Origin: DAHVFK01 sp963755395
Lineage (GTDB): Bacteria; Pseudomonadota; Gammaproteobacteria; Burkholderiales; SG8-39
Assembly: GCA_963755395.1 (NCBI GenBank)
Contig: CAVWJJ010000003.1
Location: 372,001-436,000 of the forward strand
DNA: 64,000 nucleotides
Reading direction: 5' to 3'
The position numbers and the translations under genes were made by a program. A model generated the notes under the pieces. The model was not told the origin of the DNA. It did not search any database and saw only the letters and a list, made by a program, of their open reading frames with translations. Positions 49,222 to 58,002 of the stretch are shown one piece after another. Position 1 is the stretch's first letter. Each line of letters starts with the position of its first letter.

Positions 49222-50132
49222 GACACCTTGCGCCACAAAATGGCGGGCCAGCCCTGCGCCCCGCGCTGGAGCAGCGCCATGCCCCGCGCCCGCGCCCCGC
49301 CAATGGTTACCTGCACGTTCGCCATAAAGTAGTCGCTTCCTACCGCAAGGGCTCCCTCCGCGGCGGTCGCGTTAGCCGGGAGCCGATTGGTGAAGTCCGA
49401 AACCGTCCCGTAGGTTACTCGCTCGCGCTGGCCAACGAGCGCGCGCGCGCTGTCCAGGTCCAGTCCATCCACCACCGCTGCCAGCACTTCCGCCGGCGCG
49501 GTGTTGACGTTTACCGCGGTGGCCTGCGGCAGCGCGGTCACGAACGGCGCGAGGCGTGCGCGCACCGCATCGTCGAAACCGCGCACCAGCGCGAGCTCGG
49601 CAACGTCGGTCAGCGGCTGGTTGGCGGCGCGGTAAGGCGGCTGCAGCGAAAGATAATACCCGTCCTCGGCGCCGCCGCCCGGCTGCGGTGTGTTGTCCGC
49701 ATCGATCCAGTCGGCGAGCGTGTCGGCAAGCGCGTCCGGCAGGTCGAGCATCGCGAGCAGTTTTTTGAAATGCTCGAGCTGAGGCAGGTTGACCTTGCCC
49801 CCGATCACCACGTTGTTGAGGTTGAACAGGCCCTGCTGGTCGGTAATATGGCCCGCGAGCTCGCCGTTCTCGATCGGCAGCGGCGGCAGGCTGAGCGCCC
49901 AGGGCTCGCTCAGCGTGTCGACGTTCCCCAGGCGCCGATCGTCGCTCAGCACCGCGCGCGCCCAGTCCACCCCGGCGCCGACCAGCGCCTGCGCCTGGAC
50001 GTGATCGCCGGTCAGCTCGACCTGTCTCGACCAGGTGCTTTGCGAGACCATCATCGCCGAGGCGGCAAGCGCCGCAAGCGCCACCACGCTCAGCGCGAGC
50101 ACGATCGCGACCCCGCGCTGACCTGCCTTCAT
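49218..50132 (-). CDS. gspK: type II secretion minor pseudopilin K
   Basis: A 304-residue protein beginning MKAGQRGVAIVLALSVVALA; the prepilin cleavage falls after G of QRG, with V instead of F at +1. The large alpha domain is marked by LADWIDADNTPQPGGGAEDG with the calcium-binding Asp residues, and by AVNVNTAPAEVLAAVV. GspK caps the pseudopilus tip with GspI and GspJ. ATG 50132 overlaps the gspJ stop by 4 bases. Confidence 0.9.
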   Translation of the reverse strand: MKAGQRGVAIVLALSVVALAALAASAMMVSQSTWSRQVELTGDHVQAQALVGAGVDWARAVLSDDRRLGNVDTLSEPWALSLPPLPIENGELAGHITDQQGLFNLNNVVIGGKVNLPQLEHFKKLLAMLDLPDALADTLADWIDADNTPQPGGGAEDGYYLSLQPPYRAANQPLTDVAELALVRGFDDAVRARLAPFVTALPQATAVNVNTAPAEVLAAVVDGLDLDSARALVGQRERVTYGTVSDFTNRLPANATAAEGALAVGSDYFMANVQVTIGGARARGMALLQRGAQGWPAILWRKVS

Positions 50133-50722
50133 GCGGCGAGCGCGAACACGCGCACCAGTTCCTCGCCCGAGGCGAGCGTGACCCGCACCCGCACGGCGCG
50201 CGGGTCCATCGTGCTGCCAGACGACTCCGGCCAGGCGCTCACCCACGCCAGATTGGCGTCGAGGTAGTCGATCGCGAAGTTCGTCACCCCGCTCAGTACC
50301 GGATAGCGTACGGGCTGCACGCCAGGTGCGACGTCGAGCCCCGGCCACACCCAGAGCTCGATCTCGCCGCGCTCGTTCAACCGGTATCCAAGGCGCCGCG
50401 GCGAATCGACGCTGCCGGGCGAGGCGAATCGACTGAATTCGAGCAGCGGCCCGGTCGAGGCGCCGGCCTGCCCAATCCACGCCGGGGCGATGCCCGAGGC
50501 GTCGCGGACCGGGCGCGGTGCGGCGAGTTCGACGTCGCGCTCGAAGCGCGCGAAAAACGCCGCGACGCGGCGCCACTTGTCGGCTTCTGCGCCGACGTGC
50601 TCGCGCGCATCGAGCACCGCGCCGAGGCCGCGGTAGGACATCAGCGCGAGCAGCGAAAGCACGAGCAGCGCGGCGAGCAGCTCGACCAGGGTGAAACCGC
50701 CATGCGGACGGTGTGAACTCAT
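50129..50722 (-). CDS. gspJ: type II secretion minor pseudopilin J
   Basis: A 197-residue pseudopilin with leader MSSHRPHGG cut before FTLVELLAALLVLSLLALMS (Glu5 present). The globular part (LLEFSRFASPGSVDSPRRLG, RLNERGEIELWVWPGLD) matches GspJ. It forms the tip complex with GspI and GspK. Its ATG overlaps the gspI stop as ATGA. Confidence 0.9.
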   Translation of the reverse strand: MSSHRPHGGFTLVELLAALLVLSLLALMSYRGLGAVLDAREHVGAEADKWRRVAAFFARFERDVELAAPRPVRDASGIAPAWIGQAGASTGPLLEFSRFASPGSVDSPRRLGYRLNERGEIELWVWPGLDVAPGVQPVRYPVLSGVTNFAIDYLDANLAWVSAWPESSGSTMDPRAVRVRVTLASGEELVRVFALAA

Positions 50723-51113
50723 TTCGATCCGGGCGGAGGGTTGACGACGAAACCGGCGAGGTGGGCGAGCGTTCGCGCGTCTCCGCCGGCGTAGAAACGA
50801 AAATGTCCAGCCGCCGGAAGGACGGGTTCGGGGTCGAGATCACCTCCTCGCGCCAGGCGAACGCGGCGCCGCCCTCGGTCGCGGCGCCATTTTGGATACC
50901 CAGGGGCAGCCAGTCACCGCGGGCGCGATGTTCGGCCAACCGGTTCTGCGCCACCCAGCCCGCGAGCAGGTGCTCGCGCAGGTCTCCAGCCGTGGCGGTG
51001 GCCTGCCCTGCCGCCCGCAACGCCGCCAGCAGCGCGATCGAAATCACGGCCAAGGCGACCAGCACCTCGACCAGGGTGAATCCGGTCTGCTTAGCGCAGC
51101 GCCACTTCGCCAT
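50719..51113 (-). CDS. gspI: type II secretion minor pseudopilin I (one frameshift)
   Basis: Starts at 51113 with MAKWRCAKQTG, cut before FTLVEVLVALAVISIALLAA. The body AGWVAQNRLAEHRARGDWLP is typical of GspI. Near 50796 an extra T in a GTTTC context breaks the frame; removing it gives FYAGGDARTLAHLAGFVVN and a stop at 50719 that overlaps the gspJ start, for a total of about 130 residues. Without correction the frame runs on to meet the gspK shadow. It links GspJ and GspK at the pilus tip. Confidence 0.85.
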
Positions 51114-51642
51114 GCGCCGCTTCCGTTCCAGGCAGTACCTTCAGAATGCCGACGGGCGATGCAGCCAGCGTATAACTCGCCGCGCCGAGGGACATTTCGA
51201 GCGTGAAGGCGGGCGCAAAATCGTCGGGTGCAAATACCAGGCGCATCGCGCCCTGCGCAGGCATCGTTTCGATGCGCAGGTTCGAGATCGACATTCCATT
51301 CGGCAGTGTACGGGCGCGCAGAGGATCGCCGTCCCCGATTTCCGCCCAGGTGCCGTCGTCCAAGACGCGCCAGAACCGGTAGTTCATCCCGTCGCAGGTC
51401 CAGCCTATCGAGCGTCCGGTCAGGCGCGACTGCGCCGCGGCAAGATCGAACAGCTGCGCCAGCCGTTCGGCCTCTACCCGCAGCCGCGCGCGGTCGTCCG
51501 GCCGCACGATCGCGGCCACCAGGCCGATGAACAGCCCCATGATCAGCATCACCACGAGCAACTCGATCAGGGTGAAGCCGCGGCGGCGCTCATAGCGCGT
51601 GAGGCCGCGGCGACTACAGATCCCAGGAACCGATGTCGGCAT
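51091..51642 (-). CDS. gspH: type II secretion minor pseudopilin H
   Basis: About 183 residues. The cleavage site is RRRG before FTLIELLVVMLIMGLFIGLV. The GspH/FimT-type body includes AERLAQLFDLAAAQSRLTGR and GWTCDGMNYRFWRVLDDGTW. No ATG, GTG or TTG occurs between the gspG stop and the leader, so ATG 51642 inside the end of gspG is the first choice, overlapping gspG by about 29 bases; a lost base at the true start is another possibility. It overlaps gspI by 23 bases. Confidence 0.8.
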   Translation of the reverse strand: MPTSVPGICSRRGLTRYERRRGFTLIELLVVMLIMGLFIGLVAAIVRPDDRARLRVEAERLAQLFDLAAAQSRLTGRSIGWTCDGMNYRFWRVLDDGTWAEIGDGDPLRARTLPNGMSISNLRIETMPAQGAMRLVFAPDDFAPAFTLEMSLGAASYTLAASPVGILKVLPGTEAAHGEVALR

Positions 51643-52048
51643 CGTCTCCTTCGCCGCCAGGCGCCCCGTCGGCGCCGAAGCTGAACACGTCGATGTCGCC
51701 GTGCAGCCCTGGATTGAGATACTGATAGGGATTGCCCCAGGGGTCCTTGGGCAGGCGCTCGATGTATCCGCCCGCCTTCCAGTTCGGCGCAAGCGGCGCA
51801 GTCGTCGGCCGCGTCACCAGCGCCTGCAGCCCCTGTTCCGTGCTCGGGTAGCGATGATTGTCCAGGCGATAGAGCTTGAGTGCTTGCATCAGGCTGGCGA
51901 TGTCCTGCTTGGCGGCGATCCGGCGCGCCTCCTCGGGCCGGCCGATAATCTTCGGCACCACCAGCGCAGCGAGGATGCCGAGGATCACCACAACCACCAT
52001 CACTTCGAGCAAGGTGAACCCCCCTTGCCTGCGGGCCGTGGTCAGCAT
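51614..52048 (-). CDS. gspG: type II secretion major pseudopilin G
   Basis: A 144-residue protein from ATG 52048: leader MLTTARRQGG, then FTLLEVMVVVVILGILAALV (Glu5), the body IIGRPEEARRIAAKQDIASL and the calcium-binding C-terminus (DPWGNPYQYLNPG, DVFSFGADG, GSWDL). It is the major subunit of the pseudopilus. It is the first gene of the leftward gsp operon, diverging from gspC across a 146-base spacer. An upstream in-frame start at 52093 is less likely because it lengthens the leader. Confidence 0.92.
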   Translation of the reverse strand: MLTTARRQGGFTLLEVMVVVVILGILAALVVPKIIGRPEEARRIAAKQDIASLMQALKLYRLDNHRYPSTEQGLQALVTRPTTAPLAPNWKAGGYIERLPKDPWGNPYQYLNPGLHGDIDVFSFGADGAPGGEGDDADIGSWDL

Positions 52049-52105
52049 CGGCAAGCCGCTCCTGTCAACTAATCCTCCTTCTCGGCGCCCCAAAAGGCCC
52101 TCAAT

Positions 52106-52121
52106 GCATTATATATAATGC
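52106..52121. promoter_or_regulatory. 16-base perfect palindrome, likely operator
   Basis: GCATTATATATAATGC reads the same on both strands. It overlaps a TATAAT-like box between the two divergent gsp operons, as expected for a dimeric regulator controlling both directions. Confidence 0.5.
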
Positions 52122-52145
52122 CTTAGACGCATATAATGCCTTAGA
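52113..52145. repeat. 15-base direct repeat in gsp promoter region
   Basis: ATATAATGCCTTAGA occurs at 52113-52127 and again at 52131-52145, 18 bases apart start to start. The first copy overlaps the right half of the palindrome. It may represent tandem regulator sites or a duplicated promoter element. Confidence 0.6.
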
Positions 52146-52194
52146 TTCTAGAAACTGCGGCCGGCTCGCGACGTCCTCGGGCGAGCGCACACAA

Positions 52195-52650
52195 GTGAGG
52201 CCACCTATCTCGCTCGATCGATCGAGTCTTGCGCAAACAGCGGCCGTATCGCTGGTGTCACTCGCCGCACTGGCACTGCTCGGGCTGGTGCTCGCGTATT
52301 GGACCTGGGTCTGGCTCGCGCCACGTCCCGAACCCCGCGCGCCGTCGCTCGACTCGCAGAAGCCGCTGCTCGCGCCTGCCTATCGCCTCTTCGGGGGTAC
52401 GCCCGCCGGCACGGCCGAGGCGGCGCCGTCCGGGATCGCGGCCGAACTGCTCGGCGTGGCCGCCGCGTCCGACGGCAATCCGGGCTACGCGGTACTGCGT
52501 CTCGAAGCGAAGCGTATCGTCTCGGTGCGCGAGGGTGACGAGATCGAACCGGGCGTGAGACTCGTGGAAGTGCACGCTCACGACGTGATGCTCGAGCGGG
52601 GCGGCACGCGCGAAACGCTCGCTTTCCCGCAGAAGGCGAAGACCCCGTGA
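52195..52650 (+). CDS. gspC: type II secretion protein C
   Basis: A 151-residue protein from GTG 52195. One N-terminal membrane helix (VSLVSLAALALLGLVLAYW) is followed by a proline-rich linker and a homology-region domain (PAYRLFGGTPAGTAEAA, IAAELLGVAAASDGNPGYAV, VREGDEIEPGVRLVEVHAHD). It lacks the C-terminal PDZ of longer GspC proteins. GspC links the inner-membrane platform to the secretin. Its stop overlaps gspD as GTGA. Confidence 0.85.
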   Translation: MRPPISLDRSSLAQTAAVSLVSLAALALLGLVLAYWTWVWLAPRPEPRAPSLDSQKPLLAPAYRLFGGTPAGTAEAAPSGIAAELLGVAAASDGNPGYAVLRLEAKRIVSVREGDEIEPGVRLVEVHAHDVMLERGGTRETLAFPQKAKTP

Positions 52651-54680
52651 CGCCGCGCAACAGTCTGCGTGCATGGCTGCTGTCGTTCGCGCTGGCGTTC
52701 TCGATCGGGCCGACTTGGGCCGCGGGCCAGGACATGGTCACGCTGAATTTCGTCAACGCGGATATCGAGGGCGTGGTCAAGGTGATCGGGCAGATTACCG
52801 GCAGGAACTTCGTGCTCGACCCACGCGTCAAGGGCACGGTCAACATCATTTCTTCGCAGCCGATTGCGAAGCCGGTCGTGTACGACGTGTTCCTTGCTGC
52901 GATGCGGCTTCAGGGCTTCGCCGCGGTCGAGGAGAAGAACATCGTCAAGATCGTTCCCGCCGCCGAAGCAAAGTACGAGTCGGGACGCGTTCACGCGCCG
53001 AACGACCGGGTGGAAACGCGCGTCTTCACGCTCAAGTACGTATCGGCCATGCAGCTCGTTCCGGTGCTGCGCCCGCTCATTGCGCCTTACAACGCGATCG
53101 CCGCGTATGGAGGAAGCAACACGCTGGTGATTACCGACTACGCGAGCAACCTGGGACGCGTGGCCAGAATCGTCGCGGCCATCGACCAGCCGAAAGGCAA
53201 CGAGCCGGTCGTGATCCCGCTGCACTATGCGTCGGCGATAGATGCCGCCCAGATTCTGGGCCGTCTGTTCGCGGATGCGCCGCAGCAGGGCGCCGCGCCC
53301 GGCCTGGACCAGCCGATGACGCTGGTCGCGGACCCGCGCTCGAACACGCTGATCGCGCGCTCCGACGATCTGGAGAAGCTCGCCCGGTTGCGCGGGCTGG
53401 TCGCCGTGCTCGACGCCCCCACCAGCGCCGCCGGAAACATTCATGTCGTTTACCTGAAGAACGCGGAAGCCGTGAGCGTTGCCCGCACGCTGCGCGCAAT
53501 CTACATGGGAAATTCCGGGTCGAGCGCGACGTCCCCGCGACGAGAGACCACCCCTGTCGCGACGCCGCCGGCCAACCAGTCCGGCACTTCGCCTATGAGC
53601 GCGTCGTTCAACTCTCCTTCCGCTTCGCCGGAGGATGCGCCCGTGCCGGGCATCATCCAGGCCGATTCGGCGACCAATTCGATCATCATCAACGCGCCGG
53701 ATGCGATCTACAACAACCTGCGCGCGGCCATCGACAAGCTCGACGTGCGCCGGGAACAGGTCTACGTCGAGGCCATGATCGCCGAAATCACCTCCGACAA
53801 GGCGGCGGAGTTCGGCATTCAGTGGCAGAACCTGAGTGCCGCGGGCGCGACCGATTCCACGGCGCGCGGCTTCGGCGGGACGAATTTCGGCAGCAGCGGA
53901 CAAAACATACTCAGCATCTCGCAGAACCCGGCCCTCGCGGGACAGGGACTGAACATCGGTGTCATGCGCGGCCACGTGACGATTCCCGGGGTGGGCGAGG
54001 TGCTCAACCTGGGCATGCTGGTGAGAGCGCTGGAGACCGACAGCAACGTCAACATTCTGTCCACGCCCACGCTGCTGACGCTGGACAACGAGGAAGCGAA
54101 GATCGTCATCGGCCAGAACGTGCCGTTCATCACCGGCCAGTATGCGCTCACCGGCGCCGCCACCACGCCGACCCCGTTCCAGACCATCGAGCGGCGCGAT
54201 GTCGGCCTGACGCTCAGGATCAAGCCACAGATTTCCCAGGGCGGCACGGTGCGCCTTCAGATCTACGAAGAAGTGTCGAGCATCGACCCCAGCAGCGTTA
54301 ACAATCCGGCGGGGCTCATCACCAAGAAGCGCGCGCTCGAGTCGACGGTACTGGTGAACGACGGCCAGATCGTCGTCATTGGTGGGCTGATCGAGGACTC
54401 GGTCACGGACGGCCAGCAGAAAGTGCCGCTGCTCGGCGACGTCCCGGTGCTCGGCGGCCTGTTCCGCTACAACACGCGCGAGCATTCCAAAACCAATCTG
54501 ATGCTGTTCCTGCGCCCGGTCGTCCTGCGCAACGCCCAGAGCGCGGATTCGATCGCAGGCGAACGCTACAACTACATCCTCGGCGAGCAACGCAAGTCGG
54601 CTCCGGCTTCGAGCCTGGTGCTGCCGGACATGGCACCCCCCACGCTGCCGCCATACTCGCTATGGAACCTGCCGCGCTGA
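52647..54680 (+). CDS. gspD: type II secretion secretin D
   Basis: An intact 677-residue secretin from GTG 52647. Signal peptide to about residue 26 (ALAFSIGPTWAAGQD). The N0 domain (TLNFVNADIEGVVKVIGQIT) and N1-N3 domains (RVFTLKYVSAMQLVPVLRPL, VIPLHYASAIDAAQILGRLF, VVYLKNAEAVSVARTL-like) precede the secretin core (VEAMIAEITSDKAAEFGIQW, LSTPTLLTLDNEEAKIVIGQ, VPLLGDVPVLGGLFRY). A Ser/Thr/Pro insert of about 45 residues lies in N3. It forms the outer-membrane channel. Confidence 0.93.
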   Translation: MTPRNSLRAWLLSFALAFSIGPTWAAGQDMVTLNFVNADIEGVVKVIGQITGRNFVLDPRVKGTVNIISSQPIAKPVVYDVFLAAMRLQGFAAVEEKNIVKIVPAAEAKYESGRVHAPNDRVETRVFTLKYVSAMQLVPVLRPLIAPYNAIAAYGGSNTLVITDYASNLGRVARIVAAIDQPKGNEPVVIPLHYASAIDAAQILGRLFADAPQQGAAPGLDQPMTLVADPRSNTLIARSDDLEKLARLRGLVAVLDAPTSAAGNIHVVYLKNAEAVSVARTLRAIYMGNSGSSATSPRRETTPVATPPANQSGTSPMSASFNSPSASPEDAPVPGIIQADSATNSIIINAPDAIYNNLRAAIDKLDVRREQVYVEAMIAEITSDKAAEFGIQWQNLSAAGATDSTARGFGGTNFGSSGQNILSISQNPALAGQGLNIGVMRGHVTIPGVGEVLNLGMLVRALETDSNVNILSTPTLLTLDNEEAKIVIGQNVPFITGQYALTGAATTPTPFQTIERRDVGLTLRIKPQISQGGTVRLQIYEEVSSIDPSSVNNPAGLITKKRALESTVLVNDGQIVVIGGLIEDSVTDGQQKVPLLGDVPVLGGLFRYNTREHSKTNLMLFLRPVVLRNAQSADSIAGERYNYILGEQRKSAPASSLVLPDMAPPTLPPYSLWNLPR

Positions 54681-56119
54681 TTCGCCCGGCGGGCGCGGTG
54701 CCCTACGCTTTCGCGCGGACGAACGGCGTCGCCGTCACGCAACTCGGGACCGACGCGGCGGAGGTCGCGGTGCGCGAAGGCGCCCGCCCGGGCGCGCTCG
54801 CGGAGCTGCGCCGCGCGCTCGGCGTTCCGCTGCGCGCGCGTCAGGTCGGAACGGACGAATTCGACAAGCTGCTCGCCGCGCTGTACAGGGGCAGCGACGA
54901 CAGCGCCGCGACGCTCGCCGGGGATCTCGCGCAGGATCTCGACCTGTCCCGTCTGCTGCAGGAAATCCCGCAGATCGAGGATCTGCTCGAAAGCCAGGAC
55001 GACGCGCCGGTCATTCGCCTGATCAATGCGCTGCTGACCCAGGCGCTGCGCGAGGGCGCCTCCGACATCCACATCGAGCCCTTCGAGACGCGCTCGGTGG
55101 TGCGCCTGCGCATCGACGGCACGCTGCGCGACCTGATCGAGCCGGCGCGCGCGCTGCACGCCGCGATCGTCTCGCGCATCAAGATCATGGCGCAGCTCGA
55201 CATCGCCGAAAAACGCCTGCCGCAGGACGGCCGGATCACCCTGCGCGTGGCGGGCCGCCCGGTCGACGTCCGAGTGTCGACCATCCCCACCGGGCACGGC
55301 GAGCGCGTGGTGCTGCGCCTGCTCGACAAGCAGGCCGGGCGGCTCGACCTTACCCACCTGGGGATGGACGACGCTACGCTGGCGCAGATGGACAGCCTGA
55401 TCACGCCAGCCGCACGGCATCGTGCTGGTGACGGGTCCGACCGGCTCCGGCAAGACCACGACCCTCTATGCCGCGCTGGCGCGTCTGGACGCTGCCGGCG
55501 CAGAACATCATGACCGTCGAGGATCCGATCGAGTACGACCTTGACGGCATCAGCCAGACCCAGGTCAACCCCCGCATCGACATGACCTTCGCGCGTGCAC
55601 TGCGCACCATCCTGCGCCAGGATCCCGACGTGGTGATGATCGGCGAGATCCGCGACCTCGAGACCGCGCAGATCGCAGTGCAGGCGAGCCTCACGGGGCA
55701 CCTGGTGTTCGCCACGCTGCACACCAACGACGCGGTGAGCGCGGTGAACCGCCTGGTCGATATGGGAGTGGAGCCGTTCCTGCTCGCCTCGAGCCTGATC
55801 GGCGTGCTGGCGCAGAGGCTGGTGCGGCGCCTGTGCCCGCAATGCCGCAAGCCTTTCGTGAGCAACGGAGCCACGCTTTATGCGGCGCAGGGTTGCGCGG
55901 CGTGCAACCACTCGGGCTACCACGGCCGCACCGGAATCTACGAGATGCTGCTCGTCGACGACGAGTTGCGCCGACTGGTTCACGACCGCGCCTCCGAGCA
56001 GCAGCTGCGCGATCACGCGCTTGCGCATGGCATGCGTTCCCTGCGGGACGACGGCCTGCGCTGGGTGCGTCAGGGGGTCGACCAGCCTGGAAGAGATCGT
56101 GCGCGTGACGCGGGACTAG
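54662..56119 (+). CDS. gspE: type II secretion ATPase E (frame-broken)
   Basis: A 485-residue AAA-type ATPase. N-terminal GspL-binding part, then DAPVIRLINALLTQALREGA and SDIHIEPFE (Asp box region). The Walker A GPTGSGKTT lies in a shifted frame near 55440; downstream of a second break the frame continues with VEDPIEYDLDG, Walker B-type DPDVVMIGEIRDLETAQ, and the tetracysteine zinc site CPQCRKP...CAACNHSGY. A last shift near 56080 gives SLEEIVRVTRD and TAG 56117-56119. ATG 54662 overlaps gspD by 19 bases. It powers pseudopilus assembly. Confidence 0.87.
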
Positions 56120-56130
56120 GGGCGGCCCGC

Positions 56131-57339
56131 TTGGAGGCATTTCAGTACGAGGCGCTGGACGCAGCCGGGCGGACGGTGTCCGGCGTGCTTCAGGCGGACA
56201 ACCCGCGCCAGGCGCGCGCGCAGTTGCGTGCGCAGGGGCTGCTCCCTTCGGCCGTGCGGGCGCTGCGCACGCGAGGACCGGGAGCGCCAGCCCTGGGCGC
56301 GCGGCATCTCGGCAGCCGAGCTGAGCCTGCTGACCCGGCAGCTCGCAACGCTGCTCGAATCCGGGCTGACCGTCGAACAGGCGCTGTCCGCGCTCACCGA
56401 AGAAGCCTCCGAGACCAAGACCCGCGACGTGCTCGCCGGGGTGAAGGCCGAGATCAGCGCCGGGCTTGCCGCTTGCCAGGGCCATGGGCGCCTACGGACG
56501 CAGCTTTCCCGAGTTCTACTGCGCGCTGATCCACGGCGGCGAGGAGTCGGGCGCTCTGCCCTCGGTCATGCAGCGTCTGGCCGACTACCTCGACGCGCGC
56601 CAGGCCCTGAAGCAGAAGATCAGTCTCGCGCTGCTCTACCCGGCACTGGTCACCACGGTGGCGACAGCTGATCGTCATCGGGCTGCTGGCCTACGTGGTG
56701 CCGCAAGTGGTGCAGGTATTCGAGCAGTCGCGCCAGAGCCTGCCGCTGCTGACGCGCGCGCTGATCGCCCTGAGCGATTTCCTGCGCGCCGCATGGCCCT
56801 ACCTGGCCGTGATCGCCGCAGGTGGATTCGCCGCCGCGCGGCTTGCACTGCGGCGCGAGGCGCCCAGGCGGCAATGGCACGGCGCCATGCTTCGCCTTCC
56901 TTGGCTGGGAGCGCTGATCCGCGGCGCCAATACCTCGCGTTTCGCCAGCACGCTCGCCATTCTCGCTGGCGGCGGCGTGCCGCTGCTTGCCGCGCTCAAC
57001 TCCGGCGCGCGGGTGATCACCAATATGAGCATGCGGGAGGCCGTCGAGCGCGCAATCGAGCGGGTGCGCGAAGGCGCAGGCCTCGCGCGTGCGTTGGGCG
57101 AGACGCACGCCTTCTCTCCGCTGCTGGTGCACCTGGTGGCGAGCGGCGAGGCAAGCGGCAAGCTGCCGCAGATGCTCGAACGGGCCGCGCGGCTGGAAAC
57201 GCAGGCGCTCGAGCGGCGCCTGGCCGTGTTTGTCACCCTGCTAGAACCGGCGATGATCCTGGTGATGGGCGGAATTGTGCTGCTAATCGTGCTCGCGGTC
57301 CTCCTGCCGATCATCGAAATCAACCAGCTGGTGCGCTGA
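56131..57339 (+). CDS. gspF: type II secretion platform protein F (frame-broken)
   Basis: A 402-residue polytopic protein starting at TTG 56131 behind AGGGGCGG: LEAFQYEALDAAGRTVSGVL, then the two GspF repeats with LSLLTRQLATLLESGLTVEQ and FASTLAILAGGGVPLLAALN, membrane segments near LIVIGLLAYVVPQVVQVF and ILVMGGIVLLIVLAVLLPII, and the end EINQLVR. Indels lie near 56275, 56475 and 56665, and the total span is in frame. It is the inner-membrane platform that GspE acts on and the last gene of the rightward operon. Confidence 0.87.
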
Positions 57340-57359
57340 GCAGTCCTGCGCGGCCGCGC

Positions 57360-57851
57360 TCACCTGAGGCGCAGCTTGAACTGGATCGACAGCGCGCCAT
57401 CGATCCGATTCTTGAGCGTCGGGATTACGCTCAGATTGACCCCGAAGCGCTTCCCCTCGACGGATACGAGTGGCAGCGGCGCGACGAACCACCCGCCCCC
57501 CTTGTAGTTCGGATAGCCGTCGAAAGCTCCGACGACGATCCCCGCACCGAGGTCGAGGCCTGCATACTGGGCATGCAGCGGGCGCCACGCGTAGGCCGCG
57601 TAGCGGGACCGGGCCCGATTGCTGTTTATGTACGACCCAGCCATCACGGAATGGTCCGGCGCCACCGCAACCTCGATGCCCAGGCCGACATTGTTGTCGC
57701 GCAGATTCTTGCTGCGATCGAAGTGCGACGAGTAAACGCCCGGGTTCAGCCATATCCTGGGGAAGAATTCCGCGGCTGCCGGATCGGCATGCGCGCTGAA
57801 CGCACAAACGATCATCAAGGCGGAGGCAAGGTCGCGCAGGCGAAGAGTCAT
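57360..57851 (-). CDS. putative outer-membrane beta-barrel protein
   Basis: A 163-residue protein from ATG 57851. The signal peptide is LRDLASALMIVCAFSAHADP. The mature part alternates polar and hydrophobic residues with glycine turns (NNVGLGIEVAVAPDHSVMAG, LDLGAGIVVGAFDGYPN, GGGWFVAPLPLVSVEG) and ends in alternating hydrophobics (SIQFKLRLR). It looks like a small eight-strand barrel, but I do not recognise the family. A further 30 upstream codons are open in frame. It runs convergently with gspF. Confidence 0.6.
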   Translation of the reverse strand: MTLRLRDLASALMIVCAFSAHADPAAAEFFPRIWLNPGVYSSHFDRSKNLRDNNVGLGIEVAVAPDHSVMAGSYINSNRARSRYAAYAWRPLHAQYAGLDLGAGIVVGAFDGYPNYKGGGWFVAPLPLVSVEGKRFGVNLSVIPTLKNRIDGALSIQFKLRLR

Positions 57852-58002
57852 CGTCTGGATAACAGCGCCGCGCGCCCAGGCGCCTCTTCCTGAAGTATTG
57901 ATCGGTGTCAAACGCTCCGCCAATTGGTTCCAAGTAATCATATACGGCGTTCATGGCAGTTACTACGCTGCATCTTGCCGAATTACCACAGTGGAGCGCG
58001 TG

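Larger units (their letters stand above)
52049..52194. promoter_or_regulatory. divergent gsp promoter region
   Basis: This 146-base spacer lies between gspG and gspC, which are transcribed in opposite directions, so it must drive both operons. It is AT-rich in the middle, with TATAAT-like hexamers at 52114-52119 and 52132-52137 that can serve either strand. No convincing -35 box was found by eye. Confidence 0.6.

Noticed and set aside
52578..54590. 670-residue minus-strand frame opposite gspD
   Set aside because: It is the antisense shadow of an intact secretin with clear motifs; the translated antisense sequence is Arg/His-rich and has no domain.
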